Shown here piece after piece: positions 23,673 through 33,528 of a stretch of 59,788 bases of DNA (positions are counted from its first letter, which is position 1; each line of letters starts with the position of its first letter). The stretch is from Alkalicoccus chagannorensis DSM 18086. Its GTDB lineage: Bacteria > Bacillota > Bacilli > Bacillales > Salisediminibacteriaceae. Location: the NCBI RefSeq assembly GCF_000429725.1, contig NZ_KE386947.1:21337-81124 (forward strand), read 5' to 3'. The notes under the pieces were generated by a model. The model had not been told where the DNA came from, did not search any database, and worked only from the letters and a program-made list of their open reading frames with translations. A program made the translations under genes and the position numbers.

Positions 23673-25370
23673 CTACAGGCGGAACTGGCGGATGGAATCC
23701 TGCAGCTGCTGCGCCATACGGGCAAGTTCGTCCGAGCTGGAGGAGACCTCCTGCATCGAGCTGGTCGCCTGCTGGGCCGAAGCAGACGTCTGTTCGACAC
23801 CGGCCGCTGATTCCTCAGCGACCGAAGCGATCTCTTCGATGGCGCTGCTCATCTCGCCGCTGCGTGTCGTCATTTCATCGAGCTTCGTGGTCACTTCACG
23901 CAGGTTCTCCCCCATAGTGTCTACGGCATGTTCAATCTGACGGAACGTTTCTCCGGTTTGTTTGATCTGCGCTGTGCCTTTTTCGACTTCGCTGTATCCA
24001 CCTTCGAGACTCGTCGTCACCTGGTTGGATTCCTCCTGGATCCGTCCGGTGATGGACGTGATTTCCGTGACAGAGTTGGATACCTGCTCGGCGAGCTTCC
24101 GGACTTCATCAGCGACGACCGCAAAGCCTTTGCCGTGTTCGCCGGCGCGCGCAGCTTCTATCGCGGCGTTGAGGGCAAGCAGGTTTGTCTGCTCCGCGAT
24201 ATCCTGGATCACATTGACGAGTTTAGAGATTTCCTGGGTGCTCGTATCGAGCCCTTTCACTTTGTCGACTGCGTCGTTCATGACTTGATCGATCTCCTGC
24301 ATCTGTGTCACTGACGTGTTCATGAGCCGGCCGCCTTCTTTCGTCATGCTCAGTACCTCGGCGGAGGCGTGCACGGTTTCCTTGCCTTTCTCGTTGGAAT
24401 CAGTCATCTGTGAAGTGAACGTCGTCATCGATTCCGTCAGATCTCCCGCATAGCCGGCCTGCGATTCGGATCCGCGGGCGAGCTCTTCCATCGTGGAGGA
24501 GATTTGTTCGGTACCGGAGCGGACTTCGTCGGCAGACTGATTCAGCTCCTCGCTTTGTGCCGAGACTTGATCGGACACATCGGCAATCTTCATTAACAGC
24601 TGACGGTTGTTTTCTGTCATGGCATTCACAGCGGCGGTCATCGTCCCGATTTCATCTTTGGCGTTGTTCTCGAGCGGTTCTCCGCTCAAATCCCCACCGG
24701 CAAGGGTTTCCATCCGCTCGGTTACGCGCTTTACCGGATCGGCAATGGAGCTGGAAGTGATCATGGCCGCTGCGATTCCAATGATAATCACGGCTGCGGA
24801 AATGACAATCACCCAGAAGAAGAGGTTCTCTGTGCTGTTCGAAATCGCGGCAGTATCTGCTGCGATTTCCTCTTCCTGTTCTACAGCGAGGTTTTCGTAG
24901 AAGGCCATGATCTGTTCCGCCTCATCCCGGATCTCTTGAAGAAGCTCGGCAGCTGCTTCTTCTTCTCCTTCGTCATACAGAGGGAAGACGTCGTTCTGGA
25001 CCGTGTCGGCCCACTCACTATTGCGGTTGATGACAGATTCGACATTCGGGTTGCTGCTCAGTGCCAGCACTTCTGCCTGAATCTGCTCGGCCTGTTCCGT
25101 AAAGGAATCGAACATGACCTGGTAGTTCTGGTCTCCGTACAGCATATAAGCGCGGGCGACGCTGAGTCGTTCTGCCATATTGTAGGCGAGGTTGCTGTCG
25201 GCCACCAGCAGCGGCACTCGTTCTTCTTCCAAATCAGCGGCTTCTTCCGCTACGGAATTGAGCTGCACCGCGGAGAAGGCAGCAAGTGCGACAACGAGAA
25301 TCATAATGACAATGAAACCGGCTAACACTTTTTGTCTAAGACTTCGAAACTGGAAACGGCTACTTTTCAT
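23673..25370 (-). CDS. Methyl-accepting chemotaxis protein
   Basis: A 565-residue transmembrane chemoreceptor. TM1 is at about 13-35, a periplasm-side four-helix-bundle sensor at about 36-190, TM2 at about 192-214 ([20 protein letters not shown]), HAMP at about 215-270, then a long coiled-coil signalling domain with the conserved hairpin [20 protein letters not shown] and [17 protein letters not shown]. It signals to CheA/CheW. The start at 25370 follows AAAGGAG. It is divergent from the NADH oxidase gene; the Rex-like boxes between them could affect both. Confidence 0.93.
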   Translation of the reverse strand: MKSSRFQFRSLRQKVLAGFIVIMILVVALAAFSAVQLNSVAEEAADLEEERVPLLVADSNLAYNMAERLSVARAYMLYGDQNYQVMFDSFTEQAEQIQAEVLALSSNPNVESVINRNSEWADTVQNDVFPLYDEGEEEAAAELLQEIRDEAEQIMAFYENLAVEQEEEIAADTAAISNSTENLFFWVIVISAAVIIIGIAAAMITSSSIADPVKRVTERMETLAGGDLSGEPLENNAKDEIGTMTAAVNAMTENNRQLLMKIADVSDQVSAQSEELNQSADEVRSGTEQISSTMEELARGSESQAGYAGDLTESMTTFTSQMTDSNEKGKETVHASAEVLSMTKEGGRLMNTSVTQMQEIDQVMNDAVDKVKGLDTSTQEISKLVNVIQDIAEQTNLLALNAAIEAARAGEHGKGFAVVADEVRKLAEQVSNSVTEITSITGRIQEESNQVTTSLEGGYSEVEKGTAQIKQTGETFRQIEHAVDTMGENLREVTTKLDEMTTRSGEMSSAIEEIASVAEESAAGVEQTSASAQQATSSMQEVSSSSDELARMAQQLQDSIRQFRL

Positions 25371-25512
25371 GATTTTCTCTCCTTTAATATATGTAATCAA
25401 GTCAATATGATAAAAAAGTTCTATGCTTATTGTATGACAAGTTGGAGAGGGTGAACAGGTCTTTTCCATGATTGTGTAGAAAAGACACAGGGAGCATCGA
25501 GAAGTGTCTATT

Positions 25513-25724
25513 TTGTGAAATTGTGAGCAAAGTTATTGCAACGAGTCGTATCGGCAGTATATACTCTATTCAACATCACCTGCACAAACATTTGTGATTC
25601 ATTGAGCAAAACGCGTGCAGCAGGATGTTTTTCTTGATAAGATAGTAAGTGAAATCATTCACAAAGACACGCGCAGCCATTCGCTGCGCTTCGCTTGAAC
25701 GTAGTCTTGCTCAATTTTTCACAA
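25513..25724. promoter_or_regulatory. Cluster of four Rex-like boxes
   Basis: Sites: TTGTGAAATTGTGAGCAA (25513-25530), TTGTGATTCATTGAGCAA (25592-25609), AAGTGAAATCATTCACAA (25647-25664) and TTGCTCAATTTTTCACAA (25707-25724, reverse orientation of the first two). The third is close to the Rex consensus TTGTGAANNNNTTCACAA; the others keep one good half and a shared TGAGCAA half. Rex represses NADH-consuming genes when NADH is low, fitting the nox gene 23 bases downstream. Confidence 0.6.
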
Positions 25725-25746
25725 AATAGAAAGGGGAATTATCAAC

Positions 25747-27084
25747 ATGAGAATCGCAGTGATTGGCAGTACCCACGCAGGAACGGCAGCAGTGACTAAC
25801 ATGGCCCGGCTGTACCCGGAGGCCGACATTACCGTATATGAGCGGAACGACAACGTGTCCTTCTTATCCTGCGGCCTGGCGCTCTATGTCGGTGGCGTGG
25901 TCGAGGAAGCAGAGAGCCTTTTTTATTCGTCGCCGGAAGAGCTGCGTTCGATGGGCATCACCCTCAAGCTGCAGCATGACGTGACGAATGTCGATACGGC
26001 AGCAAAAACGATCGAGGCAGTGAACCTCGTTACTGGTGAAGACGTGTACGACCGGTACGACAAGCTGGTGATTGCGACAGGATCGAGGCCGATCATTCCA
26101 CCTGTGGAAGGCGTGGACGCGGATCACGTGCTGCTGGCGAAAAACTATGCACAGGCGAATACCATCATTGAGCGCTCTGCGGAAGCCTCCCATATTACGG
26201 TGGTCGGTGCCGGCTACATCGGCGTGGAACTCGTCGAAGCGTTTCATCAGTCCGGCAAGCAGGTCACGCTCATTGATGGAGTGGACCGAATTCTGAACAA
26301 GTATCTGGATCCACTTTTCACGGATATGGTGGAAGAGGACTTCCGGGAGCGCGGTGTGGATCTGCGGCTGGCGGAGACGGTGCGCCGGATTGAACCGGAC
26401 CGGGTGGTGACGACGGGGGGAGAGATCGAGACGGACCTCGTCATCATGTGCGTCGGATTCCAGCCGAACACGGACTTGATGAAAGGGAAAATCGATATGC
26501 TCGACAACGGGGCGGTGAAGGTGAACGATTACATGCAGACGAGCGACCCGGACATTTTCGCAGCTGGGGACTGCTGCGCGGTCCGCTATAACCCGACCGG
26601 GGAACATGCGTATATCCCGCTGGCAACGAACGCTGTCCGCATGGGAACGCTGGTTGCTCAGAATATGCAGGGGCCTGTGATTCCGCAGACCGGGACACAG
26701 GGGACATCCGGACTGCACTTGTTCGACCTGAACATGGCGTCCACGGGGCTGACCGACACGACGGCTGCGATGAAGGAGATGCAGGTGGAGAGTGTGACGA
26801 TTGAAGAGCGGCACCGGCCTTCCTTTATGCCGACATCCGAAGTCGTGACGCTGCGTATCACGTTTGATCCGGTGAGCCGCCGGCTGCTTGGCGGACAGTT
26901 GATTTCCCGGGCGGACGTGACGCAGGCAGTCAATACGCTGAGTACAGCAGTACAGAACAACATGACGGTGGAAGAGCTTGCCTATACGGACTTTTTCTTT
27001 CAGCCGCACTTCAACCAGCCTTGGAATTTCCTGAACAAGGCAGGGCTTGCAGCCGCGGCACGGAGAGTCCCGCAGTCGCAGTAA
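25747..27084 (+). CDS. nox: NADH oxidase / CoA-disulfide reductase family flavoprotein
   Basis: A 445-residue FAD-dependent pyridine nucleotide-disulfide oxidoreductase. N-terminal FAD loop IGSTHAGTAAV; single redox cysteine Cys42 in SFLSCGLALYVGG; NADH-binding VVGAGYIGVELVEAF near 158; second FAD motif DIFAAGDCCAV. The sequence around Cys42 and the length match water-forming NADH oxidases (Nox-2); NADH peroxidase or CoA-disulfide reductase are close alternatives. It would regenerate NAD+ while consuming oxygen. AAGGGGAA precedes the start; Rex-like sites upstream support a redox role. Confidence 0.85.
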   Translation: MRIAVIGSTHAGTAAVTNMARLYPEADITVYERNDNVSFLSCGLALYVGGVVEEAESLFYSSPEELRSMGITLKLQHDVTNVDTAAKTIEAVNLVTGEDVYDRYDKLVIATGSRPIIPPVEGVDADHVLLAKNYAQANTIIERSAEASHITVVGAGYIGVELVEAFHQSGKQVTLIDGVDRILNKYLDPLFTDMVEEDFRERGVDLRLAETVRRIEPDRVVTTGGEIETDLVIMCVGFQPNTDLMKGKIDMLDNGAVKVNDYMQTSDPDIFAAGDCCAVRYNPTGEHAYIPLATNAVRMGTLVAQNMQGPVIPQTGTQGTSGLHLFDLNMASTGLTDTTAAMKEMQVESVTIEERHRPSFMPTSEVVTLRITFDPVSRRLLGGQLISRADVTQAVNTLSTAVQNNMTVEELAYTDFFFQPHFNQPWNFLNKAGLAAAARRVPQSQ

Positions 27085-27136
27085 TTCGCTTTTTCTGCCG
27101 GGCTGAGGTATAATGTAGACAACCGATCAGCGAGGT

Positions 27137-27167
27137 GTCCCGTTCTTTTTTAAAAAAGGACGGGACG
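27137..27167. terminator. Bidirectional-type hairpin after nox
   Basis: GTCCCGTTCTTTTTT paired with AAAAAAGGACGGGAC, one G.U pair, no separate loop; T- and A-runs lie in the stem. Confidence 0.65.
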
Positions 27168-27238
27168 TCGTGTCTCTGACGGGAGCAGCCGACTGCATAA
27201 CTGCATCAGGTCTGACTAAAACAAGAAGGAAGATGAAC

Positions 27239-27790
27239 ATGCACATTAGAGAAGAGAAGACAGCGGATTATCTTCAGGTTGAGCAGGTCGTGCAGCAGGC
27301 ATTTTCGGAAACAACGACCAGCAGCGGGGAAGAACATTTACTTGTTGCCCGGCTGAGACGGTCCGACGCCTATCTTCCATCGTTGTCCCTTGTCGCAGAA
27401 GTGGACGGAAAAGTCGCAGCCCACTTATTGATGACGAGAATCGGCATTGAAGGGGTCAACCGGGCATTGGCACTTGCGCCTGTTTCGACAGCACCCGCCT
27501 TTCAGAAGCAGGGTTTCGGCACAGCACTGGTACAAGAAGCGCTGAAACGGGCGAAGGAAGAAGGGTACGAAGCAGTCACTGTGCTTGGGGAGCCGTCTTT
27601 TTATGAGCGGTTTGGTTTCCGGGCCGTCCTGGCAGAAGGCATCCGCCCGCCATTTGACACAGAAGCCGGCCATTATCTCGCACTCGAACTGCAGCCTGGC
27701 GTGCTCGAAGGTGTGTCCAGCAAAGTGGAATACTCGGAAGCGTTCCAGACAGAGAACGGTGCCGCGCTTCATGGTAACGGCGTCAGCTGA
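27239..27790 (+). CDS. GNAT family N-acetyltransferase
   Basis: A 183-residue acetyltransferase. The acetyl-CoA pyrophosphate loop APAFQKQGFGTALVQEALKRA (Q/R-x-x-G-x-G/A) is near residues 82-102, followed by VLGEPSFYERFGFRAV, the YhbS-type motif. Substrate unknown. The ATG at 27239 is chosen for spacing from AAGAAGGA; 27233 is possible. It lies between nox and a strong terminator and appears to be its own unit. Confidence 0.87.
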   Translation: MHIREEKTADYLQVEQVVQQAFSETTTSSGEEHLLVARLRRSDAYLPSLSLVAEVDGKVAAHLLMTRIGIEGVNRALALAPVSTAPAFQKQGFGTALVQEALKRAKEEGYEAVTVLGEPSFYERFGFRAVLAEGIRPPFDTEAGHYLALELQPGVLEGVSSKVEYSEAFQTENGAALHGNGVS

Positions 27791-27870
27791 CGCACAGCAG
27801 AAAACGGTACAAACCAAATGTATCAGCATGTACTGCCGCAGACAGGCAGAAGCAGCATGCCATGACAATA

Positions 27871-27907
27871 GGGTGTCCTGGAAGAAATCCAGGGCACCCC
27901 TTTTTTT
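27871..27907 (+). terminator. Terminator of the GNAT gene
   Basis: GGGTG-T-CCTGGA / TCCAGGG-CACCC stem with AGAAA loop, then seven Ts. Confidence 0.92.
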
Positions 27908-27911
27908 AGTA

Positions 27912-28050
27912 TGATAGGAATGTATAAGTTTTCATACAGTGCGACGGCGGCTCTGACCGCTGCTCGTGAAGCATGAGAACCCATGCATCCCTCCAAAAGC
28001 CTGCAGCGACGCCGCACGTCGCTCCGATCAAAAAGTGCTTGCGCTTTTGG
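27912..28050 (+). repeat. 140-bp structured repeat, copy 5 (diverged)
   Basis: 5' palindrome TGTATAAGTTTTCATACA intact. The central stem is replaced by GCATG/CATGC (GCATGAGAACCCATGC), and the last hairpin reads AAAAGTGCTTGCGCTTTT with a G.U pair, so pairing is kept while sequence changes. Confidence 0.85.
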
Positions 28051-28143
28051 CCCGTTATCAAACAGCAAGTGTGCCGTAAGCGTCTAAGAATACGTACGGA
28101 AACCGGACGCTGCGCCTGCCGCCTGCGGCCGGCAGCACCGTGA

Positions 28144-28668
28144 TTAGAGCACCCAGGCAATGCCCGCAGCGGAACCGGCGCCGATGCTTGCTCCGGCGGC
28201 ACAGTCGAACGGGTAGTGGACGCCGATATACACCCGGGTTAAGGCAACAATCAAGGCAATAGGGAGCAGGACGGCTGTGTACATGGGCAGCTGGATCGAG
28301 AGACTGACGGCAATCGTGAAAGCCGCTGCCGTATGACCGGATGGAAAAGAATAGTCCTTCAATGGTTTGGCGAGCAGCTGCACGAAAGCAAAGCGGTCGT
28401 ATGGACGCATCCGGGCATAGATGTTTTTTAATGCGGTCACCAGCAGCTGGGTAACGAGCAGAGCGACAAGCGTCGGCAGAAACAGATCGTAGACGGTCCG
28501 GGCTGAATACCAGGCAATGGCCAGCATGAGCAGAGCGGAAAAGGTCGGTCCGCCGAGGTGGGTCAGCCGCGGCATGAAGATGTCCATGACGCGGGAGCGG
28601 AGCCCCTGATGGACCGCACGGAACAAGGCAGCGTCCCAGCGCTGCAGCCGTTCAAGAAATGTAGCCAT
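28144..28668 (-). CDS. PAP2 family phosphatase (undecaprenyl-diphosphatase-like)
   Basis: A 174-residue membrane phosphatase with five to six hydrophobic segments. All three PAP2 motifs are seen: KNIYARMRP (KxxxxxxRP type), YSFPSGHTAAAF, and TRVYIGVHYPFD. It likely dephosphorylates undecaprenyl diphosphate or a phosphatidyl lipid at the outer face of the membrane. It follows yhaM by 19 bases, so the two form an operon. Confidence 0.88.
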   Translation of the reverse strand: MATFLERLQRWDAALFRAVHQGLRSRVMDIFMPRLTHLGGPTFSALLMLAIAWYSARTVYDLFLPTLVALLVTQLLVTALKNIYARMRPYDRFAFVQLLAKPLKDYSFPSGHTAAAFTIAVSLSIQLPMYTAVLLPIALIVALTRVYIGVHYPFDCAAGASIGAGSAAGIAWVL

Positions 28669-28687
28669 GTATGCTCCTTTCCGCCGG

Positions 28688-29668
28688 TCAGCGGCTCATT
28701 GGTTTGTACAGCTTCCCGAGCGGAAAGACTTTCGTGAATTCGCCTTCCGGAGCATCGGCGAGACCGCGTTCAATCATGTTCACCCGGGAGTCAATCATGT
28801 CGATTTGGTGAATGATGTGGGCTTCCAGCGTCTTCGGTTCCACCGGCGACCCCCATTCCATCCGGCCGTGGTGGGAAAGGATGCAGTGCTGCAGCTGATA
28901 GACGGCTTCCTGTTCGTGGGGGTTGAGCTTCGACTCGCCGCGTTCCGATAGAATCCGCTGCTGTTCACGGTCGACGAACATGGAGGACATGGAAATATGG
29001 CCGATGAACTCACCGGGATTGCTGTACTGCGGGGCGATGTGATTCGTATACTCGATCACTTTCGACGCATCGTGCAGCGTAATCCCGCCGATGATGAAGT
29101 CCTTGTTTACCGCTGGGTAGCGGGAAGCGATATCCATTCCGAGACGCAGCATGCAGACCGTGTGATACAACAGGCCGCCCACAAAGGAATGATGGTTGTG
29201 GGTCGCTGCCGGATACGCGGCGAAAGGCTTTTTGTACCGGGTATAGATGGTCTGGACGATGTCTTTGACGATGGGGTCCACGATCTGCTCAAGGTACCCT
29301 TCCAGTTCCTGCTGCAGCGCTTCGATCGGCTCCGGCGGGGTTTCCAGGAAGTCGGCGATGTCGTATTCCTCTTCCTTGGCAGGTCGGAACGAACGTGCGG
29401 TCATCTGCAGTTTGTCCTGGTACGTCGACGTATCTCCTTCTACATACAGCACGCGGCCGTCCTGAAGCATCTGCTTCACTTCTTCCTCGCGTCCATGGAT
29501 CAAATCGCTCCACACTTTCACGGGAAGCTCCGTTTTTCCGTGGGCGAGTGTCACATTATAAAAAGGATCTCCTTTTTTCGTCTGTGCCAGATTGGCACTG
29601 CGGACGAGGCCGAACCCTTGAAACTGCTGGTTCGCTTCGGTCAGATCCTGAAGCTGATTGAAAACCAT
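28688..29668 (-). CDS. yhaM: 3'-5' exoribonuclease YhaM
   Basis: A 326-residue protein, close to the 314 of B. subtilis YhaM. An N-terminal OB-fold (about 15-100, FYNVTLAHGKTELPVKVWSD) precedes an HD phosphohydrolase domain (about 160-290) with HNHHSFVGGLLYHTVCML and GGITLHDASKV metal ligands. It trims RNA 3' ends and also acts on DNA in vitro in characterised homologues. AAGGAGGAG precedes the ATG. Confidence 0.92.
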   Translation of the reverse strand: MVFNQLQDLTEANQQFQGFGLVRSANLAQTKKGDPFYNVTLAHGKTELPVKVWSDLIHGREEEVKQMLQDGRVLYVEGDTSTYQDKLQMTARSFRPAKEEEYDIADFLETPPEPIEALQQELEGYLEQIVDPIVKDIVQTIYTRYKKPFAAYPAATHNHHSFVGGLLYHTVCMLRLGMDIASRYPAVNKDFIIGGITLHDASKVIEYTNHIAPQYSNPGEFIGHISMSSMFVDREQQRILSERGESKLNPHEQEAVYQLQHCILSHHGRMEWGSPVEPKTLEAHIIHQIDMIDSRVNMIERGLADAPEGEFTKVFPLGKLYKPMSR

Positions 29669-29773
29669 ACGTGTCTCCTCCTTGGCTGACGATGATAGCT
29701 TTATCGTACCATACCGGAGGCCGGGAGCGCCTGTGATTTCCTGTCGGATGGCAGAAGAAAACAGCCGTCGGCA

Positions 29774-30277
29774 TTAAAGGTAAGCATCCGGACGCGGCAG
29801 TACCTCCCACGTCTCGTACGTGAACGTCTCCAGCGGGAGTTCCCGTTTCTTGAGCCAGGCACATGCGAGCAGGACGAGCGGCGATGCATTGGCTGTAGAT
29901 ACATGTTCGGCGGATACCCAGGCCGTTCCGAGTGCGTCCTGTTCTTCGAAAACGGCCGGTGCTTGTGCGGGAACGGATGCTCTTTCCCCTTCATAAAAGG
30001 CGGCGATGTGATGAAGGGAGGCTGTTTGACCGAAGTGCCACGGCAGCTTCACATCCGCCGTGCCGATGTTTCGTCGGAGCCGGACGGTCATGCCGGTTTC
30101 TTCAAGGAACTCCCGCCGCAGCGCTGTGGCGAGCGATTCGCCGGCTTCCGGATTTCCGCCGGGTAGGTCGTACCGGTGTACGTAAGGGCCGCGGCTTTTA
30201 TGGATGACGAGCAGCTTGTCGTTTTCCACGCAGACAGCATAGACGCCGAACGCGGTATGAACGGATGGATCGGTCAT
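29774..30277 (-). CDS. NUDIX hydrolase
   Basis: A 167-residue NUDIX protein. The box is complete at residues 41-63: GGNPEAGESLATALRREFLE then ETG, with the REUxEExGU core. It hydrolyses nucleoside diphosphates linked to another moiety; the substrate cannot be inferred. The start at 30277 follows AAGGAGG; a longer frame to 30412 overlaps the neighbouring gene and has no ribosome binding site. Confidence 0.9.
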   Translation of the reverse strand: MTDPSVHTAFGVYAVCVENDKLLVIHKSRGPYVHRYDLPGGNPEAGESLATALRREFLEETGMTVRLRRNIGTADVKLPWHFGQTASLHHIAAFYEGERASVPAQAPAVFEEQDALGTAWVSAEHVSTANASPLVLLACAWLKKRELPLETFTYETWEVLPRPDAYL

Positions 30278-30315
30278 AGGTGGATCCTCCTTCTCTGTCC
30301 TGATGAATGGCTGAA

Positions 30316-30352
30316 GCCAAAAGGGACCGCCCCAGCGCTGTGCTGAGACGGC
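30316..30352 (-). terminator. Terminator of the quinone reductase gene
   Basis: Minus-strand CCGTCTCAGC-acagc-GCTGGGGCGG (two G.U pairs), then TCCCTTTT. Confidence 0.6.
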
Positions 30353-30359
30353 CTTGTGC

Positions 30360-31322
30360 TTATGGTTCGAGAATGATTTTGCCGGACGTTTTTCGTGCTT
30401 CCATGTCGGCATGGGCTTCGGCTGCTTTGGCGAGCGGGTAGACGTGGCCGATTTCGAGCTTCAGCCGGCCGTCGGAAGCGAGCGTCATGATCTCCTGCAG
30501 GCTGTATTGGAAAAGTTCCGGCTTCGCCATCATCTGCGGCAGGAAGAAACCGATGACGGACTGGTTTTTCTCCAGCAGGCGGAACGGACTGAATTCCGGC
30601 AGTTCGCCGCTGGCTGCGCCGTATGTGACGAGCCGGCCGAACGGAGCAAGGCAGTTGAGCGTCTGATCGAAGATGTCGCCGCCGACCATCTCCAGTGCGA
30701 CGTCGACGCCGTTCTCGGTCAGCTTGAGCACCTCGTTTTCCCAGCCGTCTTTCGTGTAGTCCACGGCGTGATCGGCACCGAGAGAAAGGGCGAGCGACCG
30801 CTTTTCTTCGGTGCTGGCGGTGGCAATGATCGTCCCGGCTTCAAAGTAGCGGGCGAGCTGGACGGCCAGCGTGCCGACACCGCCGGCGGCTGCATGGATG
30901 AGGACGGTTTCGCCTTTCTGCAGGCGGCCCATCGACTTCAGGATGTGGTAGGCGCTCAGCCCCTGAAGCGGCAGGGCGGCGGCTTCGCGGTCACTCAGCT
31001 GTTCTGGAATCGGGATGACGGTTTGTTCTTTCGCGGTGACGTACTCTGCATACGCGCCTTCCCCAATGAGGGCCGTCACCCGTGTGCCGGCTTTGAGCGA
31101 CTGGCCGTCTTCGACTACTTCACCGGCGATTTCCGAACCCGGAACGAACGGGAGCGGGGTGTCGAGAACGTACTGATTCTGGCGTCGCATCGTGTCTGCG
31201 TAGTTGACACCGACCGCGGTGACGCGGATCAGCACCTCGTCTTCCGCCGGGGTTGGTTTCTCTGTATTTTCGACGTTGAGCACTTCTGGTCCGCCAAATT
31301 CGTGCAGCTGGACTAATTTCAT
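30360..31322 (-). CDS. NADPH:quinone oxidoreductase (zeta-crystallin-like MDR)
   Basis: A 320-residue medium-chain dehydrogenase/reductase without structural zinc cysteines. Markers: GVNYADTMRRQNQY near 38, PGSEIAGEV, and the NADP loop HAAAGGVGTLAVQLARYF near 143-160. The C-terminus IILEP is typical. It reduces quinones or enoyl substrates with NADPH. AAGGAGG precedes the ATG. Confidence 0.9.
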   Translation of the reverse strand: MKLVQLHEFGGPEVLNVENTEKPTPAEDEVLIRVTAVGVNYADTMRRQNQYVLDTPLPFVPGSEIAGEVVEDGQSLKAGTRVTALIGEGAYAEYVTAKEQTVIPIPEQLSDREAAALPLQGLSAYHILKSMGRLQKGETVLIHAAAGGVGTLAVQLARYFEAGTIIATASTEEKRSLALSLGADHAVDYTKDGWENEVLKLTENGVDVALEMVGGDIFDQTLNCLAPFGRLVTYGAASGELPEFSPFRLLEKNQSVIGFFLPQMMAKPELFQYSLQEIMTLASDGRLKLEIGHVYPLAKAAEAHADMEARKTSGKIILEP

Positions 31323-31444
31323 CAGTGAAGCCTCCTTTAGGTTATCGTACCGTTTCCCCTTTACCCGCGCAGGAGGGAAGGGGAAACATCGGGTTCAGCC
31401 GGGACAGCAGCGGGTAAAGAACAGTACGAAAGGAGACATCGATC

Positions 31445-31687
31445 ATGGACGTCCTGTTTCTCATTACCCTGCTGGCACTCGTTGCTGGTGTTGCTGCGGT
31501 CGGTTTCCGCCTGCTGAAACTGACAGAAGGAGAGGAAAAGCGGCGCGCCGGGCTGCTGCTTTCTGCTGTCGGCGCAGTATTGGCGTTGTACGTGCTTATT
31601 CCGAACATCCTCACCATGCTCTTGGCCGGCGGTATGCTGGTGTTTCTGCTGCTCGTGTATCAGCGGGTCGTCACTCGTTCATCCTGA
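31445..31687 (+). CDS. Hypothetical small membrane protein
   Basis: An 80-residue protein with three hydrophobic stretches (about 3-25, 37-52 and 55-72) separated by the charged TEGEEKRRAG loop. GAAAGGAGA precedes the ATG. Its last nine bases overlap the stop of the convergent M20 gene. No family recognised. Confidence 0.7.
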   Translation: MDVLFLITLLALVAGVAAVGFRLLKLTEGEEKRRAGLLLSAVGAVLALYVLIPNILTMLLAGGMLVFLLLVYQRVVTRSS

Positions 31688-32962
31688 TACGGACGTGCGC
31701 GCTTCAAGCCAGGCTTTCAGCACATGTACCGTCTGCACACAGTCATGCAGGCTCGACCACTCGGCCGGATTGTGGCTGACGCCGTCTTTGGAACGGGTGA
31801 AGAGCATGCCCATCGGCAGGTGGCGGCCGAGGATCATGGCGTCGTGACCGGCTCCGCTCGGCAGAAAATACGTGCGGCCGGTAACGGAACGCATGGTAGC
31901 CGCCGCTTCATTTTTCATGAAGTCTTCTACTTGAATCGGATCGATCGCCATAAGGGGCTTCGTGGAGACGTCGACTCCTGCTGCAGCACCGGTTTTTTCC
32001 GCGAGTAGTTCGACGGCTCCTTGAAGCCTGCTGCGGGCATCGGCCTGGATGTCCCGAATATCGACAGTGAGCGTCACTTCACCGGGAATGACATTCACAC
32101 CGTTCGGCTTCACGTGCAGCCGTCCGACAGTGGCCACAGACGTCTTGTTGATCTGTTCCGGGAGCTGCGGCACGGTGCTCACAAATTGTCCGGCAGCTGC
32201 GAGGGCATCGCGGCGGTCGGGCATTGGTGTGTTGCCGGCATGCCCGGCTTCACCGGTGAACGTGACTTCCAGCCAGGAAGGTCCGGCAATGCCTTCGACG
32301 ATGCCGACCGGCAGATCTTCTTTCTCGAGTCGTTTCCCTTGTTCAATATGAACTTCGATGAACGCATCGAGCTGGGACAGATCACGGGCGGCGGAAGCCA
32401 TGCTGTCAAAGCTGAGCCCGCGCTGCCGAAGTACCTCGGCGAACGTTTCGCCATAAATATCGGTCAGCCGCTCTTTCTCCGGCCGGTTCCAGTCCCCGGT
32501 CATTGCCTGGCTGCCGGTCATGCCGCTGTGGAAACGCGCGCCTTCTTCATCTGTGAACACGACGACTTCGTATGTTTTCTCCGGCGTGAACCCCGTATCC
32601 TTCCATGCTTCCGCGACCTCCAGCGCTGCCAGCACGCCGAGCGGGCCGTCGAAATGGCCGCCGTGCGGCACGCTGTCCAGGTGTGACCCCGACATGACGA
32701 CTCGGTCGGACGTCGTTCCGGCGAGCGTCCCGATCACATTCCCAATCCCGTCCTGATGCACGGCCAGTCCCGCAATTTCCATCCACTGCATCACGAGTTC
32801 TTTCGCTTCCTGCTCTTCGTCGGAAAAAGCGATTCGGGAGACGCCGCCTCCTTCGACAGCGCCAATCTCCGCCAGTGCGGCGAGGCGCGCAGCGAGTCGT
32901 TCTCCGTCGACCCCGTCGTGGGAGAGGGTCTTGTCATAATCTTTCAGTAATCGTTCCAGCAT
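31679..32962 (-). CDS. M20 family amidohydrolase (allantoate amidohydrolase / N-carbamoyl-L-amino acid hydrolase)
   Basis: A 427-residue metallopeptidase-fold amidase. Metal ligands: His94 (GSHLDSVPHGG), Asp105 (GHFDGPLGV), Glu139/140 (FTDEEGARF), His in IEVHIEQG, and His in GAGHDAM. The family cleaves carbamoyl or ureido groups. Because the window also encodes a full guanine-to-allantoin operon but no allantoinase or allantoate hydrolase there, this gene may serve that step. N-carbamoyl amino acid hydrolysis is equally compatible. The start at 32962 follows AAAGGAG. Confidence 0.86.
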   Translation of the reverse strand: MLERLLKDYDKTLSHDGVDGERLAARLAALAEIGAVEGGGVSRIAFSDEEQEAKELVMQWMEIAGLAVHQDGIGNVIGTLAGTTSDRVVMSGSHLDSVPHGGHFDGPLGVLAALEVAEAWKDTGFTPEKTYEVVVFTDEEGARFHSGMTGSQAMTGDWNRPEKERLTDIYGETFAEVLRQRGLSFDSMASAARDLSQLDAFIEVHIEQGKRLEKEDLPVGIVEGIAGPSWLEVTFTGEAGHAGNTPMPDRRDALAAAGQFVSTVPQLPEQINKTSVATVGRLHVKPNGVNVIPGEVTLTVDIRDIQADARSRLQGAVELLAEKTGAAAGVDVSTKPLMAIDPIQVEDFMKNEAAATMRSVTGRTYFLPSGAGHDAMILGRHLPMGMLFTRSKDGVSHNPAEWSSLHDCVQTVHVLKAWLEARTSVSG

Positions 32963-33528
32963 ACAATCTACTCCTTTATGATTTATATAAGAAAATGTTG
33001 ATGTCACCCTGCCTTCTTTCCTTTCCCTCTGCCTTCAGAAAAAAATCGTCATGGCTTTATTTTTTTCTGTCTACGTATTCCGTTGGCTGCTTCCGTTTTT
33101 TCAGAAGATGAGCACCTCCGTAACGTTATCGAAAAACGCTGAGCGCCTTGTTGTCTAATATGATACCTTTCCTGCAAAGGAAGAAACGCTTCTTTTCTCC
33201 GGTGCGTCCGGCGGTGACGGCAGTGGGATGTTCGCGCCGTCGGAAGATCCGTTCCTCTGCCCGGAAGACAGGGGAACTGGCTGAAGACAAGCCCACGGTA
33301 AGCTTCCGCCGGTAAGTGGAGGAGAAAAGACAAAGAAAAGAAGAAGTCGACCTCTTTTTGCATATCTTCAACAAGCTGATTCCTCAAGCAGGAGATGCCT
33401 GTGCTCTATATTCTGTATAGGGGACGGGTTTTCCTGCTCTGCCAGCAGGAAGCGTGAGCAGATTAGTTTCTTCCGGAAGGCCTTCGCTATAAAATAGTAA
33501 GCGGACTAAGAAAGAGGAGGATGAAATC

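Noticed and set aside
25864-27009. Minus-strand frame of 381 codons over nox
   Set aside because: Antisense shadow of NADH oxidase with no start signal.
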